A stretch of DNA of 64,000 nucleotides, taken from positions 1-64,000 of the forward strand of contig NZ_JABURL010000111.1 in the NCBI RefSeq assembly GCF_014762705.1, written 5' to 3'. A model generated the notes under the pieces. It was not told the DNA's origin. It did no database searches and was given only the letters and a program-made list of their open reading frames with translations. The position numbers and the translations under genes were made by a program. This stretch comes from Cyclobacterium sp. (GTDB lineage Bacteria; Bacteroidota; Bacteroidia; Cytophagales; Cyclobacteriaceae). Positions 43,431-52,362 of the stretch are shown here, piece by piece; positions within the stretch are counted from its first letter, which is position 1, and each line of letters begins with the position of its first letter.

Positions 43431-43796
43431 ATGGAAGAACTAATACCACAGGAAGAGCAGGCAATGCACATTTTTTGGAAAATTGAAAGGGGAGTGGTCC
43501 GGGACATTCTGGATCGGTTGCCAGAACCAAAGCCACCTTATACCACCTTGGCTTCCACCATCAAATCACTGGAAAAAAAAGGATATCTGGGGCATAAGAC
43601 CTATGGTAAAACCCATGAATATTTTGTGGTGGTAGAGCAATCAGCCTATAAAAAGAAAAAGTTTAATGGGATTATTAAGGATTTCTTTGACGGATCGGTG
43701 GATAACGTGCTTTCCTTTTTGGTGAAAGAAAAAAAGCTTACCAGAAAAGAATTGGAGGAATTAAATCAACTTATTGAGAAAGGAGGCAAACCATGA
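43431..43796 (+). CDS. BlaI/MecI/CopY family repressor
   Basis: The ATG at 43431 (MEELIPQEEQAMHIFWKIERGVVRDILDRLPEPKPPYTTLASTIKSLEKKGYLGHKTYGKTHEYFVVVEQ) gives the normal ~121-aa winged-helix repressor; the track adds seven residues. The winged helix and the C-terminal dimerisation helices (FFDGSVDNVLSFLVKEKKLTRKELEELNQLIEKGG) are visible. It should bind the CTACGA palindromes and be inactivated by its BlaR1 partner, to which it is translationally coupled (ATGA). The system may control cell-wall or oxidative-stress functions rather than beta-lactamase. No beta-lactamase gene follows. Confidence 0.92.
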   Translation: MEELIPQEEQAMHIFWKIERGVVRDILDRLPEPKPPYTTLASTIKSLEKKGYLGHKTYGKTHEYFVVVEQSAYKKKKFNGIIKDFFDGSVDNVLSFLVKEKKLTRKELEELNQLIEKGGKP

Positions 43797-45019
43797 ACAC
43801 ATATTGGAATTATCTTTTTGAAGTAAGTATTGGTATTGCTCTTGTCTGGTTGGTTTATCGATTAATCTTTAAGGGGCTCACATTTTTTGGATGGAACAGG
43901 TTTTTTCTTTTGACGGGGATGTTGGTTTCAATAATGATGCCTCTTATTGAAGTCCAGTTTTTTCCTAAAAGCACCCTTCCGGTTCAGGAATTTATTTACT
44001 CTTTTGATCAATTGGAGGTAGCAATCCGCAACTCGGCTACTTTTTCATCGGGCTGGAATCCTTTGCTGATGCAGGTAATCCTTTATTCTTATTTTGGATT
44101 TTCAGCAACGAAAGTTTTGGTTTTTGGAATAAGTATCATTTCATTATTTCAGAAAATCAGAAATGCAAAAGCCCAAAAATTTCAGGAAATTGAGATTTAT
44201 ACGGATCCGGAATTCAAGCCTGCCTCTTTTTTTAATAAAATTTTGATGCCCTCATTCAACCCAGACAATAAATCTCATCTTCAGATTTTCCTTCATGAAT
44301 CAGCACATGTGCGTTTGAGGCATTCCTGGGATCTCCTGGGTTTGCATTTCATCAAATCCCTGTTTTGGATCAATCCCTTTGTTTACCTTATAGAAAGGGA
44401 GTTAAGGGAGGTTCATGAATTTCAGGCAGACGGTATAGTAATTCAACAAATTGCATGCAAAGATTATTGCCAGCTATTGGTGAATAATTTAGGTCAAAAT
44501 AGTAGCAATCAACTAATCAACAGTTTTAATCAATTTCAAATCAAAAATCGGATCGTTATGATGAACAAACGCAGATCAACAAATGAGAACAAGTGGAAAT
44601 ACCTTATTGGTATGCCGCTATTGATATTGGTACTTGCTTTATTTTCTTTGAAAATGACAGGGCAAGAGGATAATGTTACAGGAACCTGGCTAGGTTCAGA
44701 TTTTGAATTCACCTTACATGAAGGACCGGATTTAAATGAGTTGATTGATGGAGGCAGAAATCTTCATGTGAATGGTAAACTTATCCTTGGCCAGGATAAA
44801 TCCTATCAGATATTGGATCCTACAGGGGAAGTAAATGGCGAAGGGAATTGGAACCTGGAATCGAGTAATCTTATGCTAAACAGCCTGGATGGTCACCTTG
44901 TAGCCTACCAAATCGAGGTAATATCCAACGCTAAAATGATCACCAGTCATCAGGTTTCCATGGAAACCCCTGAGGGAACAATTTCCGGAACCATACGGCT
45001 TACTTATGTAAAACGATAA
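43793..45019 (+). CDS. BlaR1-type M56 sensor metalloprotease with C-terminal exported domain
   Basis: A 408-aa protein. Four membrane helices surround an M56 metalloprotease site: FLHESAHVRLRHSWDLLGLHFIKSLFWINPFVYLIERELREVHEFQADGIV. The HESAH motif stands in for HEXXH, and E(F)QAD supplies the third ligand region. After a last helix (YLIGMPLLILVLALFSL) the C-terminal ~110 residues lie outside and look like a small lipocalin-like sensor (TGTWLGSDFEFTLHEG ... GNWNLESSNLMLNSLDGHLVAYQIEVI) instead of a penicillin-binding domain. It should sense an envelope signal and cleave or trigger BlaI. Confidence 0.88.
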   Translation: MNTYWNYLFEVSIGIALVWLVYRLIFKGLTFFGWNRFFLLTGMLVSIMMPLIEVQFFPKSTLPVQEFIYSFDQLEVAIRNSATFSSGWNPLLMQVILYSYFGFSATKVLVFGISIISLFQKIRNAKAQKFQEIEIYTDPEFKPASFFNKILMPSFNPDNKSHLQIFLHESAHVRLRHSWDLLGLHFIKSLFWINPFVYLIERELREVHEFQADGIVIQQIACKDYCQLLVNNLGQNSSNQLINSFNQFQIKNRIVMMNKRRSTNENKWKYLIGMPLLILVLALFSLKMTGQEDNVTGTWLGSDFEFTLHEGPDLNELIDGGRNLHVNGKLILGQDKSYQILDPTGEVNGEGNWNLESSNLMLNSLDGHLVAYQIEVISNAKMITSHQVSMETPEGTISGTIRLTYVKR

Positions 45020-45030
45020 AAAAATTTAAA

Positions 45031-45060
45031 ACCATCTACGATGTAATCGTAGATGGTTTT
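45031..45060. terminator. perfect palindrome after blaR1: terminator and/or second BlaI site
   Basis: ACCATCTACGA-TGTAA-TCGTAGATGGT is a perfect 11-bp stem with a 5-nt centre, followed by TTTT. It fits an intrinsic terminator 12 bp after the blaR1 stop. It also contains CTACGA-N5-TCGTAG, the same core as the blaI operator, so it could be a second BlaI binding site upstream of the lipoprotein gene at 45186. Confidence 0.8.
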
Positions 45061-45185
45061 TGCGTTCTATTCTTGACTCATATACCCAAGTTTTCAATGT
45101 TTTTTCTAGTTTTTGTAGCATTTTTAAAAGCAGTTGCGTCTTAATAGCAAGAGAAAATACTAATTTTACTTAAAATTTCATAACA

Positions 45186-46073
45186 ATGAAAAACAGGTAC
45201 TGGACAGTCATTTTATTTTCGGCCCTTTTGTCTTCGTGTATCATAGATGGTGGCGAAGGGACCCCAGTTGATTTGACAATGGTAAACCAGGGAAATGTGG
45301 TACTTGATCTATCCGATATTGATTATTATGATTTTTCCAGTCATATCGTTTACCTAAAGGGAAGCAATAGGCTTGAGGGAGATTTTGATCAATTGCGTGG
45401 AGCTAAAATTTTGGTAAACGGAACCGAGATTTATCCCCTCAATATTCATGATCTCTATTTGTCTACGATGCCTGTTGGGCCACATATCCAAAGCTTAATC
45501 GATGTTTTTGGTGATTTTGCATTCCGAATTAGCTTTAGTGACTATCCAGATGGGTCCGGCAGTAGTATTAAAGACCCCAGGTCGGATGCAAGAATTGTAT
45601 CCGCATTAAAGAAACACAACAAATACCGGGCTGGACTTTCCATAGAAGCCGAATCCATTTTAAGGCAGGGAAATCAGATAAAACTTAAAATCAAAATAAG
45701 AAACCTGGACAGCCAAAACTATTACTTTTTAGATCCCCATAAAATGGGTGAGGGGCTGTTTCATTATTTTACCAATGGACTTGGGTTTTTTGATCCGCAA
45801 CAAATGGGATATCAGCAAAATAAAATTGAACATGAACCACCCGAACCCCACCTTTATTGGTCTTTAGATTGGATGTCTGTCATCAAAGGAAAAGAAAGCA
45901 AAACATTCGAATTTACCTATCCTTTTGAGAATGTTCCTACAGGTAGAGATTTGAAATTTTCATTTGTCTTTCCGAGTCCTGAACGCAGTATACAACTAGG
46001 GTCAGATTTGGATCAGCAAGGCGGTAGAATTTGGTTGGGTAGTGTGATAATGGAATTGACCAAAAGGTTTTGA
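45186..46073 (+). CDS. lipoprotein of unknown function
   Basis: A 295-aa lipoprotein (MKNRYWTVILFSALLSSC). The body is beta-rich, with SIEAESILRQGNQIKLKIKIRNLDSQNYYFLDPHKMGEGLFHYFTNG in the middle, a possible Ig-like domain with a DPHKMG loop, and ..SVIKGKESKTFEFTYPFENVPTGRDLKFSFVFP near the end. I do not recognise a family. It lies directly downstream of the CTACGA palindrome, so it may belong to the BlaI regulon. Confidence 0.6.
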   Translation: MKNRYWTVILFSALLSSCIIDGGEGTPVDLTMVNQGNVVLDLSDIDYYDFSSHIVYLKGSNRLEGDFDQLRGAKILVNGTEIYPLNIHDLYLSTMPVGPHIQSLIDVFGDFAFRISFSDYPDGSGSSIKDPRSDARIVSALKKHNKYRAGLSIEAESILRQGNQIKLKIKIRNLDSQNYYFLDPHKMGEGLFHYFTNGLGFFDPQQMGYQQNKIEHEPPEPHLYWSLDWMSVIKGKESKTFEFTYPFENVPTGRDLKFSFVFPSPERSIQLGSDLDQQGGRIWLGSVIMELTKRF

Positions 46074-46086
46074 TAGAAATAGTTTA

Positions 46087-46197
46087 ATGAATGGAGCAGA
46101 AATTAATCCTACTGCCACCGCTTTTGCAATTTATACATTCAATAAAAAAGACTTTCCTATTATTCAAGATTTGAAATTGTATATAAAAAGTCCTTGA
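46087..46197 (+). pseudogene. C-terminal remnant of a PIN-domain (VapC-like) toxin
   Basis: MNGAEINPTATAFAIYTFNKKDFPIIQDLKLYIKSP resembles the last third of VapC toxins (a-x-L-T-x-N-x-x-D-F-x-x-I-x-x-L-x-x-Y-x-P). It has no N-terminal catalytic part. The next ~300 bp (46198-46503) hold no convincing gene; the ORF at 46216-46458 on the minus strand is unsupported. Confidence 0.45.
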
Positions 46198-46503
46198 CTA
46201 TTGCATATTGGAAAACTACCAATCCTCTGCGGTTGGAAAGCTCGCTTTTTCTGTTCTGAAATTTCTAATACAAAAAACTAAACCAGAAAGGTAAATGGCT
46301 GGATAACTTTCAGATAATAGGTCCGTAAAAACCACATCTCCAGCTATTATCAAAAACTTTCTTACATCTAAAGGTCGAGAAATTCTTTTACTGGTCAGGA
46401 TTACCGAAATGCAATACAAGGATTGGCCATGCAAAATAGCAGGTGTTGACATTATCATGCGTATTCACTAAATTTATACGCATAATTGTCCGGGTAAATA
46501 CCT

Positions 46504-46776
46504 ATGAAAAAGCGACTAAATATTACGGTTAAGGAAGACTTGATTCAGAAAATGAAAAAATACGCAGATCTGAAGGGGACCAGTATCTCCAATCTGGTTG
46601 AGGAGCATTTTGAGCAATTATTAAAACAACCATCCAAGTTTTCCAAAGAAATGTCCCTTGTGGAATTTGTGAAAACTTTGCCAAAATCCAAGGTAGATTT
46701 TCCAACTGATTTTGATTTTAAAACGGAATATTTTAATGCAAAATCAAAAGAATACGATGAACAGAATCTTGTTTGA
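46504..46776 (+). CDS. DUF6364-type antitoxin (ribbon-helix-helix)
   Basis: A 90-aa protein with a ribbon-helix-helix start: MKKRLNITVKEDLIQKMKKYADLKGTSISNLVEEHFEQLLKQ. The C-terminal part (LVEFVKTLPKSKVDFPTDFDFKTEYFNAKSKEYDEQNLV) should wrap the PIN toxin. It overlaps the toxin gene by 20 bp. It is the DNA-binding, autorepressing half of the pair. Confidence 0.88.
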   Translation: MKKRLNITVKEDLIQKMKKYADLKGTSISNLVEEHFEQLLKQPSKFSKEMSLVEFVKTLPKSKVDFPTDFDFKTEYFNAKSKEYDEQNLV

Positions 46777-47176
46777 TGCAAATGTTCTTTTGGATTTTTT
46801 TCTGGAACGCAACGCCCAGCCAGAAAAGATAGAAAAGTTGTTTGGCTTGGTTGATGACAAAACAATTGAAGGGTTTATAACGCTTTCCATTCTTCAGATT
46901 TGTTCCTATTATTTGACCAGCACAAAAGGGATTGTAGTCACCAAGGGTATTGTAGAGATGGTTATTTTGAAATTTCAACTTTTGGAAGGCAGTAGTAAAA
47001 CAGTTTTGAATGCCGTAAAATCGGATCAACAAGACATTGAAGATGCCATTCATTATTTTATTGCCCTGGAAAATGAAATGGATGCAATAGTAACATTAGA
47101 CAAGGAGTTTCTTAGGTTGTCTTCTCCCTATTTACCAATATATAGCCCAATCAACCTTTTGGCTAAATTATCTTAA
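46757..47176 (+). CDS. PIN-domain RNase toxin (VapC-like)
   Basis: The ATG at 46757 (MNRILFDANVLLDFFLERN) is correct for a PIN domain; the track start adds unrelated residues. The PIN acidic residues are visible: the first Asp in FDANVLLDFF, central Glu/Asp in SDQQDIEDAIHYFIALENEMDAIVTLD, and the last Asp in TLDKEFLRL. The 139-aa length is typical. VapC-type toxins cleave tRNA or rRNA. It forms an intact pair with the upstream DUF6364-type antitoxin, next to the remnant of another PIN toxin. Confidence 0.88.
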   Translation: MNRILFDANVLLDFFLERNAQPEKIEKLFGLVDDKTIEGFITLSILQICSYYLTSTKGIVVTKGIVEMVILKFQLLEGSSKTVLNAVKSDQQDIEDAIHYFIALENEMDAIVTLDKEFLRLSSPYLPIYSPINLLAKLS

Positions 47177-47368
47177 GGCGGACCTTTTTATTACCAGGAT
47201 TGGACAAAGAAGGATTAGTCATTAAAAAGCATTTACTATTCTTTTTTAAGCACCTTTTTTTTTAAAAATTAGATACGTAATGTAGGTAGATGCACTTACG
47301 TTCTTTAACAATTCATAAGAATGATAACAAAAAATTGTTAATTTACCACTTTCCAAAGAACCTGAGCC

Positions 47369-49222
47369 ATGCGACTTTCCTACAAAACGATTCCTATTCT
47401 ATTTTTAATCGTACTAACCTTTTTTTCTAATGCCCAGGTACCCCAGGGCCCCAAACTGATTGTCAGGGGGGATGACATGGGTTCGTCCCGGTCGGCCAAT
47501 CTTGCCAGCATCGAAACCTTCGTCAATGGCATAGAAACCTCCATAGAAGTGATGGCGATAGCTCCCTGGTTTCCGGAAGCTGCCCGCATGCTAAGGCAAA
47601 ATACAGGAGTAGAGGTGGGACTCCATCTGGCCATTACCAGTGAATGGGATGGTGTCAAATGGAGACCGCTGAGTAATTGTCCCAGTCTGACGGATGGTGA
47701 CGGATATTTGCTTCCAAAGATAAGACCGAACCCAAATTATCCCGGACTGGCCATTCTCGATAATCCATGGAAGCTGGGGGAGGTGGAACAGGAATTTCGG
47801 GCGCAAATTGAATTGGCCCTGAAGCATGTTCCTCAAATCAACCACCTTTCCGGCCATATGGGTGCTACCGGGTTTCATCCTGATGTGGCAAATATGACTG
47901 CACGTTTGGCAAAGGAGTACGGACTTATGCTGATCGATGCGGATTTGATGCAGGAGTCGGGTATAGGCAGGACCAGCTACGCCGGTCCTAAGGGAACATC
48001 TGAAGAAAAGGAGGCTTCATTCATTCGCATGTTGGAAAACCTGGAAGCCGGAAAGGCCTACCAATTCGTAGACCACCCTTCCTATGATAATCTGGAAATG
48101 CAGGGGGTAGGCCATATCGGTTATGAGCAGGTGGCCGAGGACAGGCAGGGTGTCACGGAGACCTGGACCAGCGAAAAGGTAAAGGAGTCGATCGCCCGGT
48201 TCGGTATTGAACTGGTTGATTTCAATACCATTGTCAAGGCCTTGCCGAGAAGCGAACCTGAAAAGGAAAATGTCGATCCTGCTGCCATACAGGAATACCT
48301 TGAAGCAGTTAAAAGCCATGATCAGGATCTGCACAGCCTGATGATCCTCAGAAATGGGAAAGTGGTATTCGAGCATTGGCTGGGCGATAATGCGGCCAAT
48401 AAGTCCCATGTCATGTTTTCTGTAAGCAAAACCTTTACGGCTACTGCCATCGGTTTTGCCGTACAGGAAGGGCTGTTGGATGTCTCCGATAAGGTGATTT
48501 CATTTTTTCCTGACCAGCTACCAAAAGAGATGAGCCAAAACCTGGAGGCACTGGAAATCAGGCATTTACTTACTATGAGCGTGGGGCACGATGTGGATCC
48601 TACAGGTATTCTGCGGGAGCGTGCTGATGCGGACTGGGTGGAGGCATTTTTAGCCTTTCCAATTCCCCATAAGCCCGGAGAGCAGTTTGTTTACAATAGC
48701 CTGGCCACCTACATGCTATCTGCGATTCTTACCAAAGTGAGTGGCGAGCGGCTTCTGGACTACCTGCAGTCCAGGCTTTTCAGGCCTCTGGGAATCACCG
48801 GAGCTACCTGGGATAAAAGTCCTCAGGGCATCGCTATCGGAGGTTGGGGGCTAAAGGTGAAGACGGAGGACATGGCCAAATTGGGACAATTTTACCTGCA
48901 AAAGGGAAAATGGAATGGCAAGCAACTTCTCAAGGAATCCTGGTTTGAGGAGGCGACTTCAAAACAAGTCCCATCACTTCCTGCAGGAGTGAAAAGGGAA
49001 AACCTGAAAGTGAAAACAAAGGACTCTGACTGGTTGCAGGGCTATGGTTACCAGCTATGGCAAAGCCGCCACAACTCCTACCGGGCAGATGGCCGGGATG
49101 GGCAATTTATCCTGGTGCTTCCGGAAAAAAATGCAGTGATTGTAACCACTGCCAATATTTCCAATATGCAAGCGGAACTCAATTTGATTTGGGAACACCT
49201 ATTGCCGGCGTTCGAGGACTAG
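47369..49222 (+). CDS. fusion of a ChbG/YdjC-type carbohydrate deacetylase and a beta-lactamase-family serine hydrolase
   Basis: A 617-aa exported protein (signal MRLSYKTIPILFLIVLTFFSNAQ). Residues ~28-290 are a YdjC/ChbG/HpnK domain: LIVRGDDMGSSRSAN with the DD metal pair, VGLHLAITSEW, INHLSGHMGATGFHP, ending FGIELVDFNTIV. Residues ~305-617 are a class-C beta-lactamase-like domain: MFSVSKTFTATAIGFAVQEG with Ser351-x-x-Lys354, FVYNSLATYML with Tyr442, and AIGGWGLKVKTEDMAKLGQFYL. The first domain hydrolyses N-acetyl groups from oligosaccharides in known members. The second is usually an esterase or peptidase. Each normally occurs alone, so this pairing is notable. It is monocistronic. Confidence 0.85.
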   Translation: MRLSYKTIPILFLIVLTFFSNAQVPQGPKLIVRGDDMGSSRSANLASIETFVNGIETSIEVMAIAPWFPEAARMLRQNTGVEVGLHLAITSEWDGVKWRPLSNCPSLTDGDGYLLPKIRPNPNYPGLAILDNPWKLGEVEQEFRAQIELALKHVPQINHLSGHMGATGFHPDVANMTARLAKEYGLMLIDADLMQESGIGRTSYAGPKGTSEEKEASFIRMLENLEAGKAYQFVDHPSYDNLEMQGVGHIGYEQVAEDRQGVTETWTSEKVKESIARFGIELVDFNTIVKALPRSEPEKENVDPAAIQEYLEAVKSHDQDLHSLMILRNGKVVFEHWLGDNAANKSHVMFSVSKTFTATAIGFAVQEGLLDVSDKVISFFPDQLPKEMSQNLEALEIRHLLTMSVGHDVDPTGILRERADADWVEAFLAFPIPHKPGEQFVYNSLATYMLSAILTKVSGERLLDYLQSRLFRPLGITGATWDKSPQGIAIGGWGLKVKTEDMAKLGQFYLQKGKWNGKQLLKESWFEEATSKQVPSLPAGVKRENLKVKTKDSDWLQGYGYQLWQSRHNSYRADGRDGQFILVLPEKNAVIVTTANISNMQAELNLIWEHLLPAFED

Positions 49223-49894
49223 GTTTAATTCAATAAATACCTCTAGAATAAAAAGGCTTTTTGAGGAAGTAGGAAGGAGGAAATTTCTCTTTTTCAAACA
49301 GTTTTTTAAAATACAAAACCGTTTTCCTATCCTAAAAAAATACCTGCAGCCACCCGTCTTAATTCATTTTTGTAAACTATTTGGAATACCCTATATCATG
49401 CAGCTCATGCCTATGTGTTCCTTATAACTATTTGGTTTAGAAAAATTTGAGCTTTTATTTGGGAGAAAAGTTCAGCCATATAGCATGCCCGTTTTATAAA
49501 GGGTCAGGTATTTTCCTTTGCTTAAGGTTGGCTATCTGGTAGATGTACTGAGTCTTATGGGAAATGGATTGGACCTGTAAATCCACAAGCTGAGCCGCTT
49601 TTTTTAAGAAGCCATTGCCATCCCAAAAAGAGGGCTGCGCTTGAGGTTTAATTTTTTAATTGGATTTGAATGGCTGCTACAATACAAGTTAGATAATATT
49701 TCCCTTAATTGACTAAATATACAATTTAAGTTCGTTATAAATATTTTTTAAAACATAATATTTTATAAAAAAGTTTTAATTAAATTTATTTGTTAACTTA
49801 GGTTTTAAAAAAGTTAAACCATGAGATTTATATCAATTTAACAATTGCAAATCAATAAATCAGATCTAACAAAAACCCATTTTAACCAACCAAA
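49223..49894. other. 672-bp intergenic region
   Basis: AT-rich and without ORFs or clear hairpins. It should contain the promoter for the ASST operon. The stretch 49720-49890 is very AT-rich. Confidence 0.35.
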
Positions 49895-51571
49895 ATGAAA
49901 AAAGTCAGAAATCTATTTCTACTTGGGCTCCTTGTTTTGAGCCTGTATTCCTGCAAACAGGAGAAAAAACAGGAGCCTGAGACGGTGGCTACTGAAATCC
50001 GACAATGGAAGCCTGAAGATACCCGAAGTTTGTCTGGAGTAACCGCCAAACGGGGCCTGATCCACAACTCTGAAAAGAGCACTCCCGGATACTTGCTTTA
50101 TGAGCCATCCAATAGCACCTACACTTATCTATTGAACAAGAAAGGGGAGTTAGTGCATGTCTGGAACGCCGATCTGAATTCCATGAATTCCTATCTTCAG
50201 CCCAATGGGCACTTGATCCGCCTGGAACGTGACGAGGACTTTCCCACTTTTGCAGCCGGTGGCCAGGCAGGCCGTATCCGCGAATACGACTGGGATGGCA
50301 CTATTCTTTGGAACTTCAAGTACTACAGTGAGACGGAATTGATCCACCACGATATCGAGGTAATGCCAAACGGGAATATCCTTGCGATTTCCTATGATGC
50401 ATTGACGCCCAAGGAAGCGATTGCAATGGGTAAAGATCCACAGCATATACCCAAAGCAGGGATTTGGCTCGATAAAATCATCGAGATTCAACCTACCAAA
50501 CCTGAAGGGGGAAAGGTTGTCTGGAAATGGCATATGAAAGACCATTTGGTGCAGGATTTAGATGATACAAAGGCCAACTACGGGCTGTTGTCCGAAAATC
50601 CAAGAAAGATCAACCTTAATATTTCAAGTGGGGAAGCAGGGCCTCCCATGACCCAGGAACAGGTAGACCATATGAAACAAATGGGCATGATGACCTCCAA
50701 TGCTACGGTAGACAACCGGGGATCAGACCTAACCCATACCAATGCCATATCTTATAACCCAGACCTGGATCAAATCGTCATAAGTGTTCCCGGATTTAGC
50801 GAAATATTGGTGATTGACCACAGTACCTCCATGGCAGAGGCCAAAGGCAGTACAGGGGGCAAAGCAGGACATGGCGGAGATTTACTGTATCGCTGGGGTA
50901 ATTCGGTAAACTATGGTTGGGGTACAGAGGAAAATCAACAATTATTTGGCCAGCATGATGTGAAATGGATACCCAAAGGCTATCCCGGTGAAGGAAAGCT
51001 GATGGTTTTCAATAATGATATCCGCAACCCTGAAAGTAAATTACCAAACATGTGGGCTGCCCTTGGAGGGGCAGACTCGCCTGAAATAAACGTTACCATT
51101 GGCGATGTGGGTAATTATAGTGCGATCTATGAATGGGCCATTCCCAAAGATAGCGAGGGCAACTATTCTATGACGGAGGGAGGGGCCTTTGGCCCGGAGG
51201 AACCCGACTGGTCTTATACAGCTCCGGACAAGTATTCTTTTTATTCAGCCTTTATCTCTGGAGCACATCGATTAAAAAATGGCCATACCCTGATTACCCA
51301 GGGCATGCAGGGGCGCTTTTTCGAAATTGACGCAAACGGTGAAGTCGTTTGGGAATATTGGAACCCATACAAATACGATTACAAATTACCTGATGGTTCA
51401 CCTGCACAACCGGGAGGGCCTTTCATTTACGGAGTTTTCAGAGGCACTTTATACCCAGCCGATTTCGAGGCTTTTAATGGCAAGGAACTGGTTCCGGTAA
51501 CTCCGCAACCAGCGCCTTCCATTTTTAAAATGCCGCCTCCGCCAACGCAAGCCTCTGCCTCTATTCAATAA
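49895..51571 (+). CDS. arylsulfotransferase (ASST) family lipoprotein
   Basis: A 558-aa lipoprotein (MKKVRNLFLLGLLVLSLYSC). It reads as an ASST-type six-bladed propeller: GYLLYEPSNSTYTYLLNKKGELVHVWNADLNSMNSYLQPNGHLIRLE, IREYDWDGTILWNFKYYSETELIHHDIEVMPNGNILAI, SDLTHTNAISYNPDLDQIVISVPGFSEILVIDHS, HGGDLLYRWGN, LFGQHDVKWIPKG and RLKNGHTLITQGMQGRFFEID. PAPS-independent ASSTs transfer sulfate between phenols in the periplasm through a catalytic His, and HTN/HDV His residues are visible. It is followed 31 bp downstream by a cytoplasmic sulfotransferase gene. Confidence 0.85.
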   Translation: MKKVRNLFLLGLLVLSLYSCKQEKKQEPETVATEIRQWKPEDTRSLSGVTAKRGLIHNSEKSTPGYLLYEPSNSTYTYLLNKKGELVHVWNADLNSMNSYLQPNGHLIRLERDEDFPTFAAGGQAGRIREYDWDGTILWNFKYYSETELIHHDIEVMPNGNILAISYDALTPKEAIAMGKDPQHIPKAGIWLDKIIEIQPTKPEGGKVVWKWHMKDHLVQDLDDTKANYGLLSENPRKINLNISSGEAGPPMTQEQVDHMKQMGMMTSNATVDNRGSDLTHTNAISYNPDLDQIVISVPGFSEILVIDHSTSMAEAKGSTGGKAGHGGDLLYRWGNSVNYGWGTEENQQLFGQHDVKWIPKGYPGEGKLMVFNNDIRNPESKLPNMWAALGGADSPEINVTIGDVGNYSAIYEWAIPKDSEGNYSMTEGGAFGPEEPDWSYTAPDKYSFYSAFISGAHRLKNGHTLITQGMQGRFFEIDANGEVVWEYWNPYKYDYKLPDGSPAQPGGPFIYGVFRGTLYPADFEAFNGKELVPVTPQPAPSIFKMPPPPTQASASIQ

Positions 51572-51602
51572 CCTAAAATAACCAACCATAAAACCACAAA
51601 CA

Positions 51603-52283
51603 ATGTCGATAAAAATTATAGGTGCCGGATTTCCCAGAACGGGTACCACTACCCTTAAAGAATCCCTGGAGTCACTAGGGTTCAAGCATGTTTATCATAT
51701 GAAAGAACTTCTGGTCAACCCTGATATGCTTCATTACTGGCAAACGCTTGCCGAAACGGGTGATACCGATTGGGAAAGCCTTTACCAGGGTTATGATGCT
51801 ACCGTAGATTTTCCGGGCTATCCCTGGTACAAAGAACATATGAAAAAATACCCTGACGCAAAAGTGATCCTTACGGTGAGAGACTTTGAAGCCTGGTATA
51901 AAAGTGTCGACAGTACTGTTTTCCGGGCTGGTCCACAGACCCCTGCGGAAAAGATCAAAATGATGGGCAAACTGCTTTTCAGCGCAAGGGCACGCAAGGT
52001 GGTCAAATGTATTAAATTCTTTAAAAAAATATTTTTTGCGAACAAGTTACAGGGCAAATTTAAAGAAAAAGAATTTGCCAGGAAGACCTGGGAAGACCAT
52101 ATCACCGATGTAAAGGCCACCGTTCCCAAAGACAAGTTGCTTGTATATGATGTGCGCGACGGTTGGGGGCCTCTTTGCAAGTTTTTAGGCGTCCCGGAAC
52201 CGGCCGAACCATTGCCACATTTGAACAAGAAAGAGAATTTCAAGGAAATGCTCCCCCAATTAATGAAAGGCAAAATGGTTTAA
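51603..52283 (+). CDS. PAPS-dependent-type sulfotransferase family protein
   Basis: A 226-aa cytoplasmic protein of the Sulfotransfer_4 type. The 5'-phosphosulfate-binding loop is IIGAGFPRTGTTTLKESLESLGF. The 3'-phosphate motif is ILTVRDFEAWYKSVDS. It ends LLVYDVRDGWGPLCKFLGVPEPAEPLPHLN, typical of the family. Members transfer sulfate from PAPS to small molecules or glycans; the acceptor is unknown. It directly follows the ASST gene, so both may act on the same aryl or glycan sulfate. Confidence 0.88.
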   Translation: MSIKIIGAGFPRTGTTTLKESLESLGFKHVYHMKELLVNPDMLHYWQTLAETGDTDWESLYQGYDATVDFPGYPWYKEHMKKYPDAKVILTVRDFEAWYKSVDSTVFRAGPQTPAEKIKMMGKLLFSARARKVVKCIKFFKKIFFANKLQGKFKEKEFARKTWEDHITDVKATVPKDKLLVYDVRDGWGPLCKFLGVPEPAEPLPHLNKKENFKEMLPQLMKGKMV

Positions 52284-52305
52284 CCAACAGTAATCGTCAT
52301 TTAAT

Positions 52306-52345
52306 ATTAATGCCCCCATTGGTCAGCATCAACGGGGGCATTAAT
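52306..52345. terminator. perfect 12-bp inverted repeat between the sulfotransferase and MFS genes
   Basis: ATTAATGCCCCC and GGGGGCATTAAT are perfect arms around a 16-nt loop. No T run follows, so it is either a weak terminator, an mRNA processing or stability hairpin, or a regulator site. It separates the sulfur genes from the MFS gene. Confidence 0.55.
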
Positions 52346-52362
52346 TATAAAAACCCACCCCT

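Noticed and set aside
46216-46458. 80-codon minus-strand ORF
   Set aside because: No family; equally open on the other strand; no support.
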